A DNA stretch of 64,000 nt from Homarus americanus (Eukaryota > Arthropoda > Malacostraca > Decapoda > Nephropidae). Positions 46,895-58,277 of the stretch are shown here, piece after piece. The DNA lies in NCBI RefSeq assembly GCF_018991925.1, contig NW_024756661.1, positions 1 through 64,000 on the forward strand. The letters are read 5' to 3'. Below the pieces are notes generated by a model that did not search any database, had not been told where the DNA came from, and saw only the letters and a list, made by a program, of their open reading frames with translations. Position 1 is the first letter of the stretch; every line of letters starts with the position of its first letter. The translations under genes were made by a program, and so were the position numbers.

Positions 46895-46897
<3 letters not shown>
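46555..46897 (+). repeat. GGAGAAGAGGAGG polypurine tracts
   Basis: Purine-rich arrays at 46,557-46,630 and 46,745-46,890, separated by a GTGTG-rich segment. Confidence 0.88.
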
Positions 46898-46935
<38 letters not shown>

Positions 46936-46952
46936 CACACACACACACACAT
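46898..46952. repeat. (CT)n(CA)n microsatellite
   Basis: CT run 46,898-46,933 followed by CA run 46,935-46,950. Confidence 0.95.
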
Positions 46953-47192
46953 GTTGACTGGCTCCTGATTCACCAAAACCCATAAGCTATTCACTTTTCC
47001 CCGTCCACACGAAGCCACGGCGTTCAAGTATATACCCCTCACTCATCAGCACACTGTCGACCCCATTATGGATGCAACCTTCGCGGTGTAGCTTAAATAA
47101 CCCAGTGAAGATGGTGTTCCCACAACCTCCAGTTAAGTGAGAGGATTACCGATATAGCCTTAGTTGTTAAAGCCCCAGCACTCCCCCCCAAA
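46953..47192. other. Unique spacer
   Basis: No feature recognised. Confidence 0.4.
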
Positions 47193-47245
47193 GGATCACC
47201 TGAAGATTCTACACCCTAGTTTATTTCACCTTAAAGATTAACCAA
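47193..47245 (-). repeat. Foldback arm
   Basis: GGATCACCTGAAGATTCTAC, ACCCTAGTTTATTTCACC, TTAAAGATTAACC: a clean copy of the left arm of 22,070-22,332, followed by CTAATCTAACC repeats. No opposing arm is evident. Confidence 0.75.
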
Positions 47246-48221
47246 CCTAAAGCTTATCTAATCTAACCTCAAGCTAATCTAACCATTAATCTACCACACC
47301 ATTAAGGATCTATAACACCCTAGCTTCGTCAACACAATCTCCCACCAACACGTCTTCGAATAACAATAACCTAACCTAACTCAGACTCTCACTCGGTTCA
47401 CCCATGTCAATAATGTTGTTATAATCGATCTCTGTATCTGTAATTTTTCTGTTTCAATATCAATTTAAACAACAAATCAAATATTAAAAAAATAAATTCG
47501 GGGAGTGAACGGGGAGTGAACCTCATCTCTCGCGTATTAATTAATTCCAGGTGTGGAGAGAGGGGGGGGACAGGTATACGAGATGTGTTGGGTGGTTCAT
47601 GGGGACTTATTATATTAACGAGCCAGCATCTTGTGTTATCATTTAATTATCATTTAAGTAGTAGACATTCTCTCTCTCTCCCGCCCCTCACCACCACCGT
47701 ATTATCAAAGGACACACTGTACGAGTATATGCCTCATGATGTCCCCGGCCCTCAAAACACGGGTTACCACCACGTTAGGTTAAGTTGTGTAAAAAAAAAA
47801 AAAAGACTGGACATGTCTGGTTAAGTTAGGTTAATTTTGATGGGTTAGGTTAGCCTGGGTACCGGTATGTATGGTGAAGTGAATTTGGATACGGTAGGTT
47901 AGGTTAAGTAAGCCTGGGTATGTCTAGCTAGGTTACGTTGGAGTGTTACTCTTCCTGTGTTAACTCGTGTCTGGTTGTAAAGATATGAAGAGATGTTGTT
48001 TACAGTTCTCATATGCGAGTGATTTTAATTTATGAGTTTCATGTTACTCATTATTTTGTGTTTTTTTACCTTTGCATTAATTGATTTTAGTCTTGTAAGC
48101 TTTTAATTCAGCGACATATGACCTACAGTAACTGTTGCGTCCCCATGGATGTAATTACCACACTCAATCAATCAATGCACGTAACTACGTGTGTTTTTCT
48201 TTCTTTTTGTTCATACAAAGG
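47246..48221. other. Unique DNA with TTAGG-like patches
   Basis: CCTAACCTAACTC at about 47,369-47,382; diverged GGTTAGGTTA patches at 47,775-47,790, 47,819-47,860 and 47,899-47,945. No gene. Confidence 0.5.
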
Positions 48222-49245
48222 AGTGTTAGTTACAAGACTAGCAAGGTTATCCTGACCTAAAACTATATCTTGCGCGTGTGAGACCTCACTTGGATTACGC
48301 AGTTCAGTAGTGGATGAGTGGAACAAGTTACCAAACATCGTCATTGCTATATATCCATCCAACCTATGTTTGAAGCTATCCAGCGTAATCGAGTTAATGA
48401 TGCTATTTGGTAACTTGTTCCACTCGTCCACTACTCTGTTTCCAAACCAGTGTTTACCTATTTCGCGCCTAAATCTAAATTTGTCTAATTTAAAACCATG
48501 GTTACGAGTTCGCTCCTGGTTGGATAGTTTGAGTACCTTTGTAATGTCCCCTTTGTTCAGCCCTGACTTCCATTTATACATCTCGATCATATCGCCCCTT
48601 ACTCTACGTCTCTCGAGGGAGTGCAAATTAAGATGCTTTAACCTGTCTCTGTACTCAAGGTTCCTAATGCCCGGGATTAGTCTTGTCATTCTCTGAATTC
48701 TTTCCAAGGATTCTATATCCATTCTGTAATACGGTGACCAGAATTGAACTGCGTAATCCAAGAGAGGTCTCACAAGCTCAAGATATAGTTTTAGGATGAC
48801 CTCGCTAGTCTTGTAACTAACACTCCTTTGTATGAACCCAAGTACTTTATTGGCCTTGTTTCGAGCAAATACACATTGTTTACTTGGCTTAAGATTCCTA
48901 CTCGTCATTACTCCTAAATCTTTCTCGCAGTCGGATTTCTCAATTACATCGTTGTTCATCTGGTATCTGGTTTCCCTGTTTACATCTCCTATACTAAGTA
49001 CTTGCGCTTGTCCACATTGAATTTCATCTGCCATTTTTCAGACCATTCGAAATTTTTTTTTAGATCTTCCTGTAGTTTAGCGGAGTCCTCGTCAGATTTA
49101 ATTACACGCCTTATTTTAGTGTCATCAGCAAATTTACTTAATAACTCGAATACGCTGGATAGCTTCAAACATAGTTGGATGGATATATGAGCGATAGGGG
49201 GTTGGGTGTAAATGGGACAGCCTGCTGTAGTTTCCTCCATTCTTA
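48222..49245. mobile_element. Rearranged CR1 LINE fragment
   Basis: Three blocks of the same family as 30,472-33,668. Plus-strand 48,222-48,345 covers SVSYKTS to DEWNKLPNIVI with an internal deletion. Minus-strand 48,346-49,140 covers KFADDTKI to LDGYIA. Plus-strand 49,139-49,245 covers NSNTLDSFKH and the 3' UTR, ending TTCTTATGTTG. The outer two blocks would join in register if the inverted middle were absent. Confidence 0.88.
48346..49140 (-). pseudogene. CR1 reverse transcriptase C-terminal fragment
   Basis: Minus-strand open frame with FADD at 49,132-49,121, then EDLKKNFEWSEKWQMKFN, KDLGVM, the YYRMDIESLERIQR block and KLDKFRFRREIGKHWF. A frameshift lies near 49,020. It lacks the endonuclease and motifs A and B, so it is a dead fragment. 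Confidence 0.9.
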
Positions 49246-49326
49246 TGTTGTATACAAGGTAATGTGACGTATCTGTGTAGCTTATACTGGTATCATTATG
49301 AATTGTCTGTACCTGTATTCGTGCTG

Positions 49327-49485
49327 TACTATCGTGGACAAAAGTTCGCTCCCTCCAAAACTGAAGCAGTATCGACCCCAAATGAGACAAAACAGCACAC
49401 CCACACAGTCAGGGTAAGTCAGTTCGGAGACTCATTCCTGTGACTCAGTTCCACCACAGGGAGCGAATTTTTGTCCACGATAGTA
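49327..49485. mobile_element. 159-bp TA-flanked MITE (Tc1/mariner-like)
   Basis: Terminal inverted repeats of 28 bp, starting TACTATCGTGGACAAAA (49,327) and ending TTTTGTCCACGATAGTA (49,485), with one mismatch. The outer TA on each side fits the TA target duplication of the Tc1/mariner superfamily. The 103-bp interior has no coding potential. It would depend on a transposase supplied from elsewhere. Confidence 0.85.
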
Positions 49486-52400
49486 CATCTGGATCTATAT
49501 AATGCATATACTTATGTCAGTACTCGCGCTGTACGTAGATTTCAAATTAGTGTTAAATTATGTTTTGAAATCTATACACCTGTATTTGTACTCGTGCTGC
49601 TGTTTCGGTATTAATCAAGGAAATAAAATTAACATATTCTTGAACTTTACCTGAAATTTTATCTCAACCTGTTCATATTTTCTGAATTAATAAAATTAAT
49701 AAAATCAAGGTAAGTCACTGGCGACACCTTCCCCCTGCTGGCGAGAGCTTGCACTATCACCTGCTGATCTGGTAAGTTCTGAAGCCAAACGAAGAGTTAT
49801 CAGAGGAAGGATGGTGTGACACGTGACCACTGGCGAGGTTCCAGCCACCGCCACATTCACAAAGGATTCTTAGGAAAATTCATACGTTAATTTTTCCCCT
49901 TAGAATCTGACTCACTGAAGCTAGGCCACGGATTCACACTCTTACTGCATTCGTCTTCTCATCCATAAGAAACTAGGTGACTCTGGGCCCAGGAACACAG
50001 TACAGCATCTACAGTACACATGATGACGCAAACACCCGAAACATGATCACTGACATACCTTAAGCCGAACACCACCCACAAATAAACAGCTTTAAACAGT
50101 GAACTCATCAACATTTTAGAACAAGTATCTACTGTTGAATTTCTTGTGCAGTTTGAGTAACTATCCCAACTGGTGCTTGAGTAGTATCCAATGTTACCTC
50201 GGTACCTTCCTATACTGAGCACATGGCAACAGTATTTTGTTCACATCTAAATCAAGTATAAACACGTGATTTAGGTCAAATGTAAGACAGAAACAACAGT
50301 AGAGGTTAAGGATGTTTCAAAATAAAAACAGTAGCGAATATTGTACAACTTATAATCAATGTGTGTATATATATTGTCACATCATCTTGTAGCTCTCTCC
50401 TGCTCTGAATGTGCTGTAGTCGCCTGATTGAGGTCTTCATCAAACATACAAGTCTTATTACATTGTTTACTGCCAACTCAAGTAGTGCAGTGCATGGATG
50501 CTAAATTCACAATGGTAACTGATCATGAAGAAAGGTGTCAGTGTAATGCTGAGGATCGGTAAGTCTTTTGAATAATAGAACACTGTGGAAACAGATGCTC
50601 TAACAAAATGGCGGCAAAGCTTAACATGTTATTGTTCTCATGGTCGAAATCGTCACTTACTTTTAGCAATACTGGATTAGTAGGTCAATACAATATTTGA
50701 TTTTGTTTTCCTGTAAAGGTGAGATCTTGACGTAGACAGTCCCACAAACTCAAAATTACCTGACTACTGATATCTTATAAGAGTGGGGAGTAAAGCATGT
50801 CCCAAAACCATTAATCCATCATAAAGAAAATTATTTCTCGTTAGGTTAATATGACTACTATAGAGAGACTAGTGCCTCCGCTCATGCACGTGCGTGAAAC
50901 ACATTTCAAACGTTTTATTCTCACTATTTTTAAAAGGTGGCAGCCGTGTGTGTTTAATAGTTGGCGACCCCAACGTTTTCATGTCGTTGGATGGCAAAGG
51001 CGAGTCTCTCCCTGGCCCTCGTGATCACATAGCATATCTAACTAAAGTTCTTGTTGTAGGGATGAAAAGGGTGTGGTCTACACTACCGAAATTTCAAACA
51101 TTACTGAACTCAAGCGAAGAATTGTCGCGTGCTACAAAGCCATTACTGCTACGGATGGCTCATTTTTAGTTTATATTTTAATTCTTCCCGAAATGCATCC
51201 CACTCACCCTTATTATCAATCCCAATTCTGTCTTTCAACGTTTGACAGTTAATCAGTACTGGTCGAGGTACGGTGACCTTTTCATCCCCCGCCACTTGAA
51301 TCCACTAGACCAGACGTGTGAGAGGACCAAAGTACAGGAGCAGTGAGTGCACGTATTTACCTGGACAGATAAGGTACGTTTAGCTAGATTATACAGTAGG
51401 TTCACCATCAAATTGGGTCTTGATTTTCAGATTAGTACGGTAGTTTATCTTAAACGATGAGAACGCATCCAGTACAGCGGAGTCTTTATACTTTCAAAGA
51501 CTGTTCAAAACTTTTTAGTGATGGATATAATCTATTTTCTACATACATGTACATATACTGTAGGTATGTTCAACATTCTGAGGCCAGATTTTCCAGATTC
51601 GTAGATTAGTTACACAACAATTTTGAGTCGATAATGGCATTGAAATCGCCTGTGGCTTCTGTAACTGGATTATCTTTTATAAGTTAACGAGGTTATAACG
51701 CGTTTCCCAATAAAACCTACTTATTCTTTAAGTCTTAACCAATCTTCAATAAATTTCTCATCATACCAGTTTAAAAAGGAAACCTAAAGCTGAAGTTCAG
51801 CTGCCGATGTTTATTAACTTACCACAATTACCAAAATGCTCCTCTCAGCAGAACCCATTTCAAGATGTGAAGTGTTATTCCTATTATTTTGAACTTATTC
51901 TTATGAAGCTGTATCTGAACCGCGGCCTCAACGATTCAGCGAATTAAAAAAAACATTCGTGAACAATACCTGATTTTGGCAGAAACGAACCACTTAGCAT
52001 TATACAGTACACTCAAGTTTGCCAGCGCTCAGAGATTCGTTTTTGTTAATTCCCCAAATCGCCATTGGCAAGGAGGCCCGGGTCAACTTGCCGCTTCATA
52101 ACAGTAAAACCAATATAATAAGTATAACACGCTGCACCCGGAAATGAATTGAATTCCAGTGAGTGAGAAGAGTAGTTTGGTAAACCTCTCTACATTAAAA
52201 AAGCGATTCTAAGTACAAATACAGATACCGCCAACTAATACAGGTCAGATTTCAAATAACCAATTTAGGCAAACTATTTCCACGAGACTTTTGTTTAACT
52301 CTACAACATTCCATTAAATCAAATGTTCATTTATAAATACAGTAACATAATAACATTAAATGCGTAATTCTGACGAAATATCCAAATATTACATATGCTA

Positions 52401-53954
52401 CATTCAACTGATGTAATGTATATAAATGGCTCTGGATACTCGCATGACGAAGTTTAAATTTATATTTCGCCCGTGTTGTTTATTGAAGTCAATCATACAC
52501 TGTACTGTACTGTACGTCGAAAGTCTTCCTCGCAGTCGAGAATAAGAAAACTCTCAGCAAATCGGATCACATTTTGTCAGGTCTAGATTCTCAGTAGGAT
52601 AGTATGGTGTATAATCCTTGTGACTAGCTAGAGCTAAAATAATATACTATCAATATTTTGCTGAAATTCTATCTAAACGGGATACTGTACATTTATTTTG
52701 ATACGCACGTGAGAATCTGCTGCTTGTCAACATGGTATAAGCTTGAGTGTGCCAGGCGAATTGTCTCACTCACTGGTTACGGCAAAATGTTCACATACAA
52801 CCTTTAATAAATCATAAATCTGGTCCTTAAATGAAACTGCTTTATAATATTACTTTAAGTGGCACTAGTTATTATATTACTTACTCTATTACAAGCATAA
52901 ACTTGTTCATTACCTCGTACCAGTTTCTATACTTTATATTCATTCAACTTTATTACATCACTGCCCTACAGGTTACAGCTCGCCTTAAGCACCATTACTT
53001 GGTATATACTGTATAGACGTAGTGTCCATATTGTCATCACTTCTCCTCACGCTATTACGTATGGGAAACTTTCTTAATAAACTAGGTGTACCACTAACTT
53101 CCCTCATTGTCCCTGTAACTTCACCATCAGTTTCGAATAACAGTGTTTGTTATCATTACTTTCATAATAAGTATCCAGCGTGTTCAACATCTGGTGCATA
53201 TGTTGTACTATACAGTCTGGATGACATAATTGTTTATCTCTTAACAAGACCTTTCTACTATGGGTCACAAATCTAATTCTGGATTCGTAACAGTTCGTAT
53301 GGATAATATTCTACCCACCTAAATCGTTCACTTCCCAAAAACATAAACCAGTCCAAATTATTACCAACATTATACAGTACTGAGATTATCCTAATCAACT
53401 TATTAATAACAAGGTACAATACGTTCAACTAATACTCATTGAGGTATACAAATACGTTACCGAATCTTTAGAAATAAACCCTGAAGCTACCTTAATTTTG
53501 CCTTTTAAATGGTTCCAAGTTAAAAAAAAAAATTTTGATGGGTTACTTCGTAAATCTACAAATTTGAGAAAAATATTAAAACACGAACTTTTGATAATCC
53601 AACCCGAGTCCACCCCTTTGAGCTTACTGGCTGTAGTGTATTGCTGTACACAATAATTTGCCACATTAAACTGTCCAAGAGTACTGTACTATATATTACT
53701 TCTGGTGGTCACTAAGGCACAAAACGCCTACCAATCTACCCAAGTTCACTGCATGTAACACCAATGCAACTTCCGCCTTCTAACTACTGCAGTGAAAAAG
53801 CACATTCATGTTATTTATGACATTAATATAAAGATGCTAAAGTGCAACACAGGGGTCGAGGATCAGTCTGCCTCGCTCAGCTGTGCTTCTCTGAAGACAA
53901 AGTCGTGAGACTGACATAGGACGTTGCCAAACACTTATTTTATCCTGTACTTAC
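49486..53954. other. 4.5-kb low-repeat region, probably intronic
   Basis: Unique AT-rich DNA without minisatellites, unlike the rest of the window. If the SEC14L1-like exon at 53,955-54,017 belongs to an active gene, this is its first intron, since the donor points leftward. A 50-codon minus-strand frame with a splice-acceptor-like start lies at 51,154-51,309. A plus-strand 91-codon frame (50,894-51,169) has no recognised domain. The 7-mer TACTGTA/TACAGTA is over-represented here. Confidence 0.5.
51154..51309 (-). other. Possible exon or gene remnant, unknown family
   Basis: After CTCTCACACGTCTGGTCTAG, which resembles a splice acceptor, the minus strand is open for about 50 codons to TAG at 51,156-51,154. 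It includes VPRPVLINCQTLKDRIG and WDAFREELKYKLK, which read like ordinary protein rather than repeat. A donor-like GGTGAGT occurs inside, at about 51,213-51,207. I do not recognise the family. It could be an exon, a transposon remnant or chance. Confidence 0.25.
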
Positions 53955-54017
53955 CGCCATGACAAGCTCGAAGGGGTACTTGTATACCCTCACGGGTGAC
54001 TGGTAGCTCTGCACCAT
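53955..54017 (-). CDS. retm: First coding exon of SEC14L1-like (real-time) protein
   Basis: Minus strand, ATG at 54,017-54,015 in a good start context (A at -3, G at +4). The exon encodes 21 residues beginning MVQSYQSPVRVYKYPFEL, then VMA, and stops at a consensus donor GTAAGT (53,954-53,949). This is the strongly conserved N-terminus of the PRELI/MSF1 domain of SEC14-like 1/5 proteins (Drosophila real-time), which go on to CRAL-TRIO/SEC14 lipid-binding and GOLD domains and act at membranes in lipid transfer or trafficking. The next residues expected (around FPTCP) were not found to the left, so intron 1 is long or leaves the window. It is too short for a standard ORF scan. Identification rests on memory of the family. 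Confidence 0.85.
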
Positions 54018-54175
54018 TTTGCCAGTTGAGATAAATCGAAATAAATATAATGTAGAAAAATGAAGCACTCTAGTAGGGACTAATATCAGGAGCACTGTCC
54101 GCACATATCCCCTCTCCTGTGTCTATTCATTCACTGAGTGTCAACAGAAGATGGATCCCAAGCCAAGGTCCACGG
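54018..54175 (-). promoter_or_regulatory. Likely 5' UTR of the SEC14L1-like gene
   Basis: Sequence just upstream of the ATG on the minus strand, AT-rich near the start codon (TTATTTCGATTTATCTCAAC). No TATA box or splice acceptor stands out, so the transcription start and any 5' non-coding exon cannot be fixed. Confidence 0.35.
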
Positions 54176-54339
54176 GGGAACTAACTCTGTCTGAATTCGT
54201 GTTTTTAATATATATATTTACCTTATAAAATGATAATTAAACCATATATCATTCGTATTTATTTTAATGTACATGAAAGCAACTTAAAATGGTACTGAAA
54301 ATTGATCTACTGGAAGTAAATAGAAGGTATCAAATATAT

Positions 54340-54420
54340 GAATGCCATCGTCCGCTTCGGGTTTGCGCAGTTATACGGCGCAGCAGACGACGCCGTAATG
54401 ATGTTCGTCCGAAAGCGTTA
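54340..54420. promoter_or_regulatory. CpG-rich patch, possible promoter
   Basis: A short GC- and CpG-rich island (CGTCCGCTTCGGG, GCGCAG, ACGGCGCAGCAGACGACGCC) in otherwise AT-rich DNA, about 330 bp upstream of the SEC14L1-like ATG. Promoter or 5' exon role is inference from position and composition only. Confidence 0.3.
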
Positions 54421-55972
54421 TTCTACTTCATGATATTTTGAAATAATGCATATTTTTTCATTTTGCATAATAAAACTATATTCATAATTTTATAAATACA
54501 AATTCTTTACTTTCAGTCGTACGTTTGATAACTCTATCGCTTTCACAGTTAATTATGGTTTACACCATTTGTGTTGACGTATACGGACGATGTTTATGTG
54601 AACCGTAGTATCATTGGAATTCCAAATTTCGCAGCAAGAATTGTTCAGTGGGTAAAGACACCATTCTCATCGCTTGAAATCTCTTTCATATCGTGAAAGA
54701 ATTGAACATGTTATCAGTTTACATCATACAAATAAAAATTTATGTAACATTATATACCATGTATAGGTGTATAGCTGCTTTCAGATGCTGATTTTTTCTT
54801 AACTGTGTGTTTATTGTTAACAATACTGTACTTTGTATTATCCTCAACAAATATATTAGTAATGAATTAAGAGTTACAGGTAAGTATAATGAACATTATG
54901 ACTAAAAATTTAAAAGTTTACGGAAAGAAAACTAGGATTCCCCGTTTTTGTGAAAGGCCACCGCTATACTGTACCTCCTGGACACAATACCAACAACGTC
55001 AAAGACTGAGCCGTCCAAGGAATTCCAAGATATGCGTCCGAAAATGTGGCCTCATTTTTCAGGTATTGCACCCGTATTTGTTAATGCCAGATGTCTGTAA
55101 CTTTAACTTCAGCGGGTTTTGCATAGTACTGTTTACGTTAAAAATTACTCTAACAGTTACTTGGTGATATTGACCAAGGAATAATTAATGTACAGGGTAA
55201 TTGACTTTACAAATGTATATGATGTTAATTGTCCTTGCCAGTGAATAAAGGAGTGAGTAGGTTCAAGTATTCCTCTAACTAACCATACTGTATATTGTAG
55301 CTTCGCAATGACCTGAAAATATGTTTCAGGTACTCTCGTCGATTACAAATTCTTCTACAGATTAATTTAAAAAGCCGTAATAGACCCCCTTACATAACGG
55401 TCGCTTACAATGTACAGTAATTCACAAGTCCTACAGCCAGGTTGGCATAATATTTGAGTGATAGAAAAGTTTAGCATGTGTGGTGTAATGTGCCGGTTAG
55501 TGCATCACAAGCCACAACTACAAATTCCCCCTTGATAATTAATTAACACATTTATAATACTTATGATATAATCAGTTAAGAATTTCAGTTTAAGTGTAAT
55601 AATAATCAAGTTAGACTCGAATACTACTTTACTAATTTAGTTCTGGCTAACTAAACCCCTATAGTTCGTAACAGGATATGGTTACCTATACATCATGTTA
55701 AAACGTCCTGCTAATTACAGGGACCAACCATCACAAGTCAGTGGACATTTCTCCTTCCCTCGCCCTCCGGGCGGCTCATTCGCTAGGCCACGGTAGGACG
55801 CCACCCTCCGGGAGGCTCCACATTGTCTCACTGTTCAGTCCCCAAAACTTCTTCTTCCATCAATAGTTCATTAACGGTGTATGTAAGTTCCACCATGTAT
55901 TTCACTACAACGGTACAGCAAAGTATATATTTTTAGCATTAAGCTGTAATTATTTTATTGCCTAATTATCAC
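54421..55972. other. Unique AT-rich DNA
   Basis: No gene recognised; the 92-codon plus frame at 54,889-55,167 has no known domain. A second CpG-rich patch at 55,755-55,825 contains GCCCTCCGGGCGGCTC and ACCCTCCGGGAGGCTCC, two related near-palindromes 40-50 bp apart. Confidence 0.5.
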
Positions 55973-56226
55973 TACAAATAACACCATCCATCATCACTAC
56001 ATATAACACCATCCATCATCACTACATATAACATCATCCATCGTCACTACATATAACACCATCCATCATCACTACATATAACACCATCCATCATCACTAC
56101 ATATAACACCACCCATCATTACTACATATAACAACATCCATCATCACTACATATAACATCATCCATCATCACTACATATAACACCATCCATCATCACTAC
56201 ATATAACACCATCCATCATCACTACA
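55973..56226. repeat. 25-bp minisatellite, about ten copies
   Basis: ATCATCACTACATATAACAC plus CATCC, with few substitutions. Confidence 0.96.
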
Positions 56227-56294
56227 GATCGGTAAGAGTAGTTTCCGAGGTTCTCGTGCGGACACACAAACACACACACAGACATACTTCTTTG

Positions 56295-56297
<3 letters not shown>

Positions 56298-56355
<58 letters not shown>
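56298..56355. repeat. (AT)n microsatellite
   Basis: About 29 AT dinucleotides. Confidence 0.97.
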
Positions 56356-56358
<3 letters not shown>

Positions 56359-56430
56359 TTAGTTTTTATATGGGATTAGCCCACCAGGTTACAGATCAAT
56401 GACCCACATCAGTGCCTGGGGGCGAAAACA

Positions 56431-56431
56431 C

Positions 56432-56520
<89 letters not shown>

Positions 56521-56573
56521 AATATATGAAAAATATTAAATGAAAATATGCTACAGTACTGTATAATATAATG

Positions 56574-56654
<81 letters not shown>

Positions 56655-56656
56655 TC
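56431..56656. repeat. Two (AAT)n microsatellites
   Basis: AAT runs at about 56,431-56,521 and 56,572-56,652, separated by 50 bp. Confidence 0.96.
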
Positions 56657-57134
56657 AATAGTGAGAAACGATATATGTATAATGTGTTGAAAAAAAAAAT
56701 GTTGAAACCCTGTAATATGGCAGCGTGTGGCAGCAGGGTCTACCATTAGACAATACAGTACATTATGCTTCCAATATCTTCCCAGGCGGTAGTACCTCCC
56801 TGTTTGGTAGCTGCTGACTACCTACTACAATTATGTGCAGCCATGGGGAAAGTTTGGCCTTTTCATGTCAAATTTGGTGTTTTTCGTTGACTTTCTGTGA
56901 TTTATCATTATAACAATAAAATTGTGATCTACACCTGTATATATTACAGACTGTTCTGAATACGCCCCTGTATATGATTGATATATACTGCATGCCTGCT
57001 GTGTGTTTTAACTGCTCTAGGTGTTGTCTTCTCTACCAACGGCAAAACGTAGTAGTTCTTGAAATTTTTCGTTGGTATGACGGTATTGTTAACGGTAGTT
57101 GACTCTTCGCCGTCAGCGGAATATATGGCAGTGA
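56657..57134. other. Unique DNA
   Basis: No gene recognised. Confidence 0.4.
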
Positions 57135-57690
57135 TGGCCCTCCACCATCTCTGTGGGCCGCAGGAGTGGCCCTCCACCATCTCTGTGGGCCGCAGGAGTG
57201 GCCCTCTACCATCTCTGTGGGCCGCAGGAGTGGCCCTCCATCATCTCTGTGGGCCGCAGGAGTGGCCCTCCATCATCTCTGTGGGCCGCAGGAGTGGCCC
57301 TCCATCATCTCTGTGGGCCGCAGGAGTGGCCCTCCATCATCTCTGTGGGCCGCAGGAGTTGCCCTCCATCATCTCTGCTGCAGGAGTGGCCCTCCATCAT
57401 CTCTGTGGGCCGCAGGAGTTGCCCTCCATCATCTCTGTGGGCCGCAGGAGTTGCAGGGCTCCACCATCTCTGTGGGCCGCAGGAGTGGCCCTCCATCATC
57501 TCTGTGGGCCGCAGGAGTGGCCCTCCATCATCTCTGTGGGCCGCAGGAGTGGCCCTCCATCATCTCTGTGGGCCGCAGGAGTGGCCCTCCATCATCTCTG
57601 TGGGCCGCAGGAGTGGCCCTCCATCATCTCTGTGGGCCGCAGGAGTGGCCCTCCATCATCTCTGTGGGCCGCATAAGTGGCCCTACTTCA
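57135..57690 (+). repeat. 32-bp minisatellite, about 17 copies
   Basis: GGCCCTCCATCATCTCTGTG plus GGCCGCAGGAGT, highly uniform, with one 12-bp deletion (about 57,377) and one short insertion (about 57,453). All three plus frames stay open (SIISVGRRSG, SSLWAAGVAL and HHLCGPQEW peptides). Not genes. Confidence 0.98.
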
Positions 57691-58181
57691 TTTCAGTGGC
57701 CCACAAGACTGGAATCCGGGATGTGCACTACCCATGACCACACGACCAACCACCACAAATACATTTAAGACAGGCCGAATGTTTCATAATTATTTATAGA
57801 AAAATTTAACTACTAATAGAATTGTCATCAGCATCAAATAATAAGAGCAAAAGATAAAATTAATGATGCGTTCATTTCAAAACACTGCATCGCCTCCCAT
57901 AACATACGACACCTGACGACCAAGGTGGGGACGGTGTATAATACTGTATTTATCTAGGATTACTTCACAATACGGTACACCTGCAGTAGCTGATCATGAA
58001 GTGTTGCCATATCAAAATATGAATAGGTCTACTGTATGTACGAATCTAAATATATTAAGGAATTACGTTAAATCAATTAAAATCATCAGTGAATTACCGA
58101 ATTATTAAAATAAAATGTTGTTTGTATGAATCCCACTAAATTACCCCCCAAAACCTAACCTAATCTAACCTAAACCGACCT
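57691..58181. other. Unique DNA with short CCTAA patch
   Basis: AACCTAACCTAATCTAACC at about 58,152-58,170, immediately before the SINE head. No gene. Confidence 0.5.
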
Positions 58182-58277
58182 GTGGTGTGATGATCAGCTT
58201 GCTCGCCTCGCAAGCGAGCAGACCCAGGTTCGATCCCCGGGCAGGGTGAAACTATGGGCAAGTTTTTTTTACGCCTT
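58182..58277 (+). repeat. tRNA-derived SINE head
   Basis: Anticodon-arm-like CTCGC-CTCGCAA-GCGAG pairs perfectly over 5 bp around a 7-base loop. A T-arm/B box CCAGGTTCGATCCCCGG follows, then AAACTATGGGCAAGTTTTT and ACGCC. It matches the minus-strand SINE at 25,640-25,870. The D-arm is poor, so it is a tRNA-like SINE head, not a tRNA gene. It joins LINE sequence directly at about 58,278. Confidence 0.75.

Noticed and set aside
48310..49190. Plus-strand frames over the rearranged CR1 fragment
   Set aside because: Antisense shadows of the minus-strand reverse transcriptase fragment.
50894..51169. 91-codon plus frame
   Set aside because: Reads moderately protein-like but overlaps the end of an opposite-strand frame, and no family was recognised; left as unsupported.
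54889..55167. 92-codon plus frame near the SEC14L1-like exon
   Set aside because: No recognisable domain, and no splice or homology support.
57059..57768. Three 194-205 codon plus frames
   Set aside because: 32-bp minisatellite read in all phases.
58182..58250. Functional tRNA-Ala(CGC) gene
   Set aside because: The anticodon and T-arm look right, but the D-arm and acceptor stem do not pair and the sequence continues into SINE body, as in the 25.8-kb copy.
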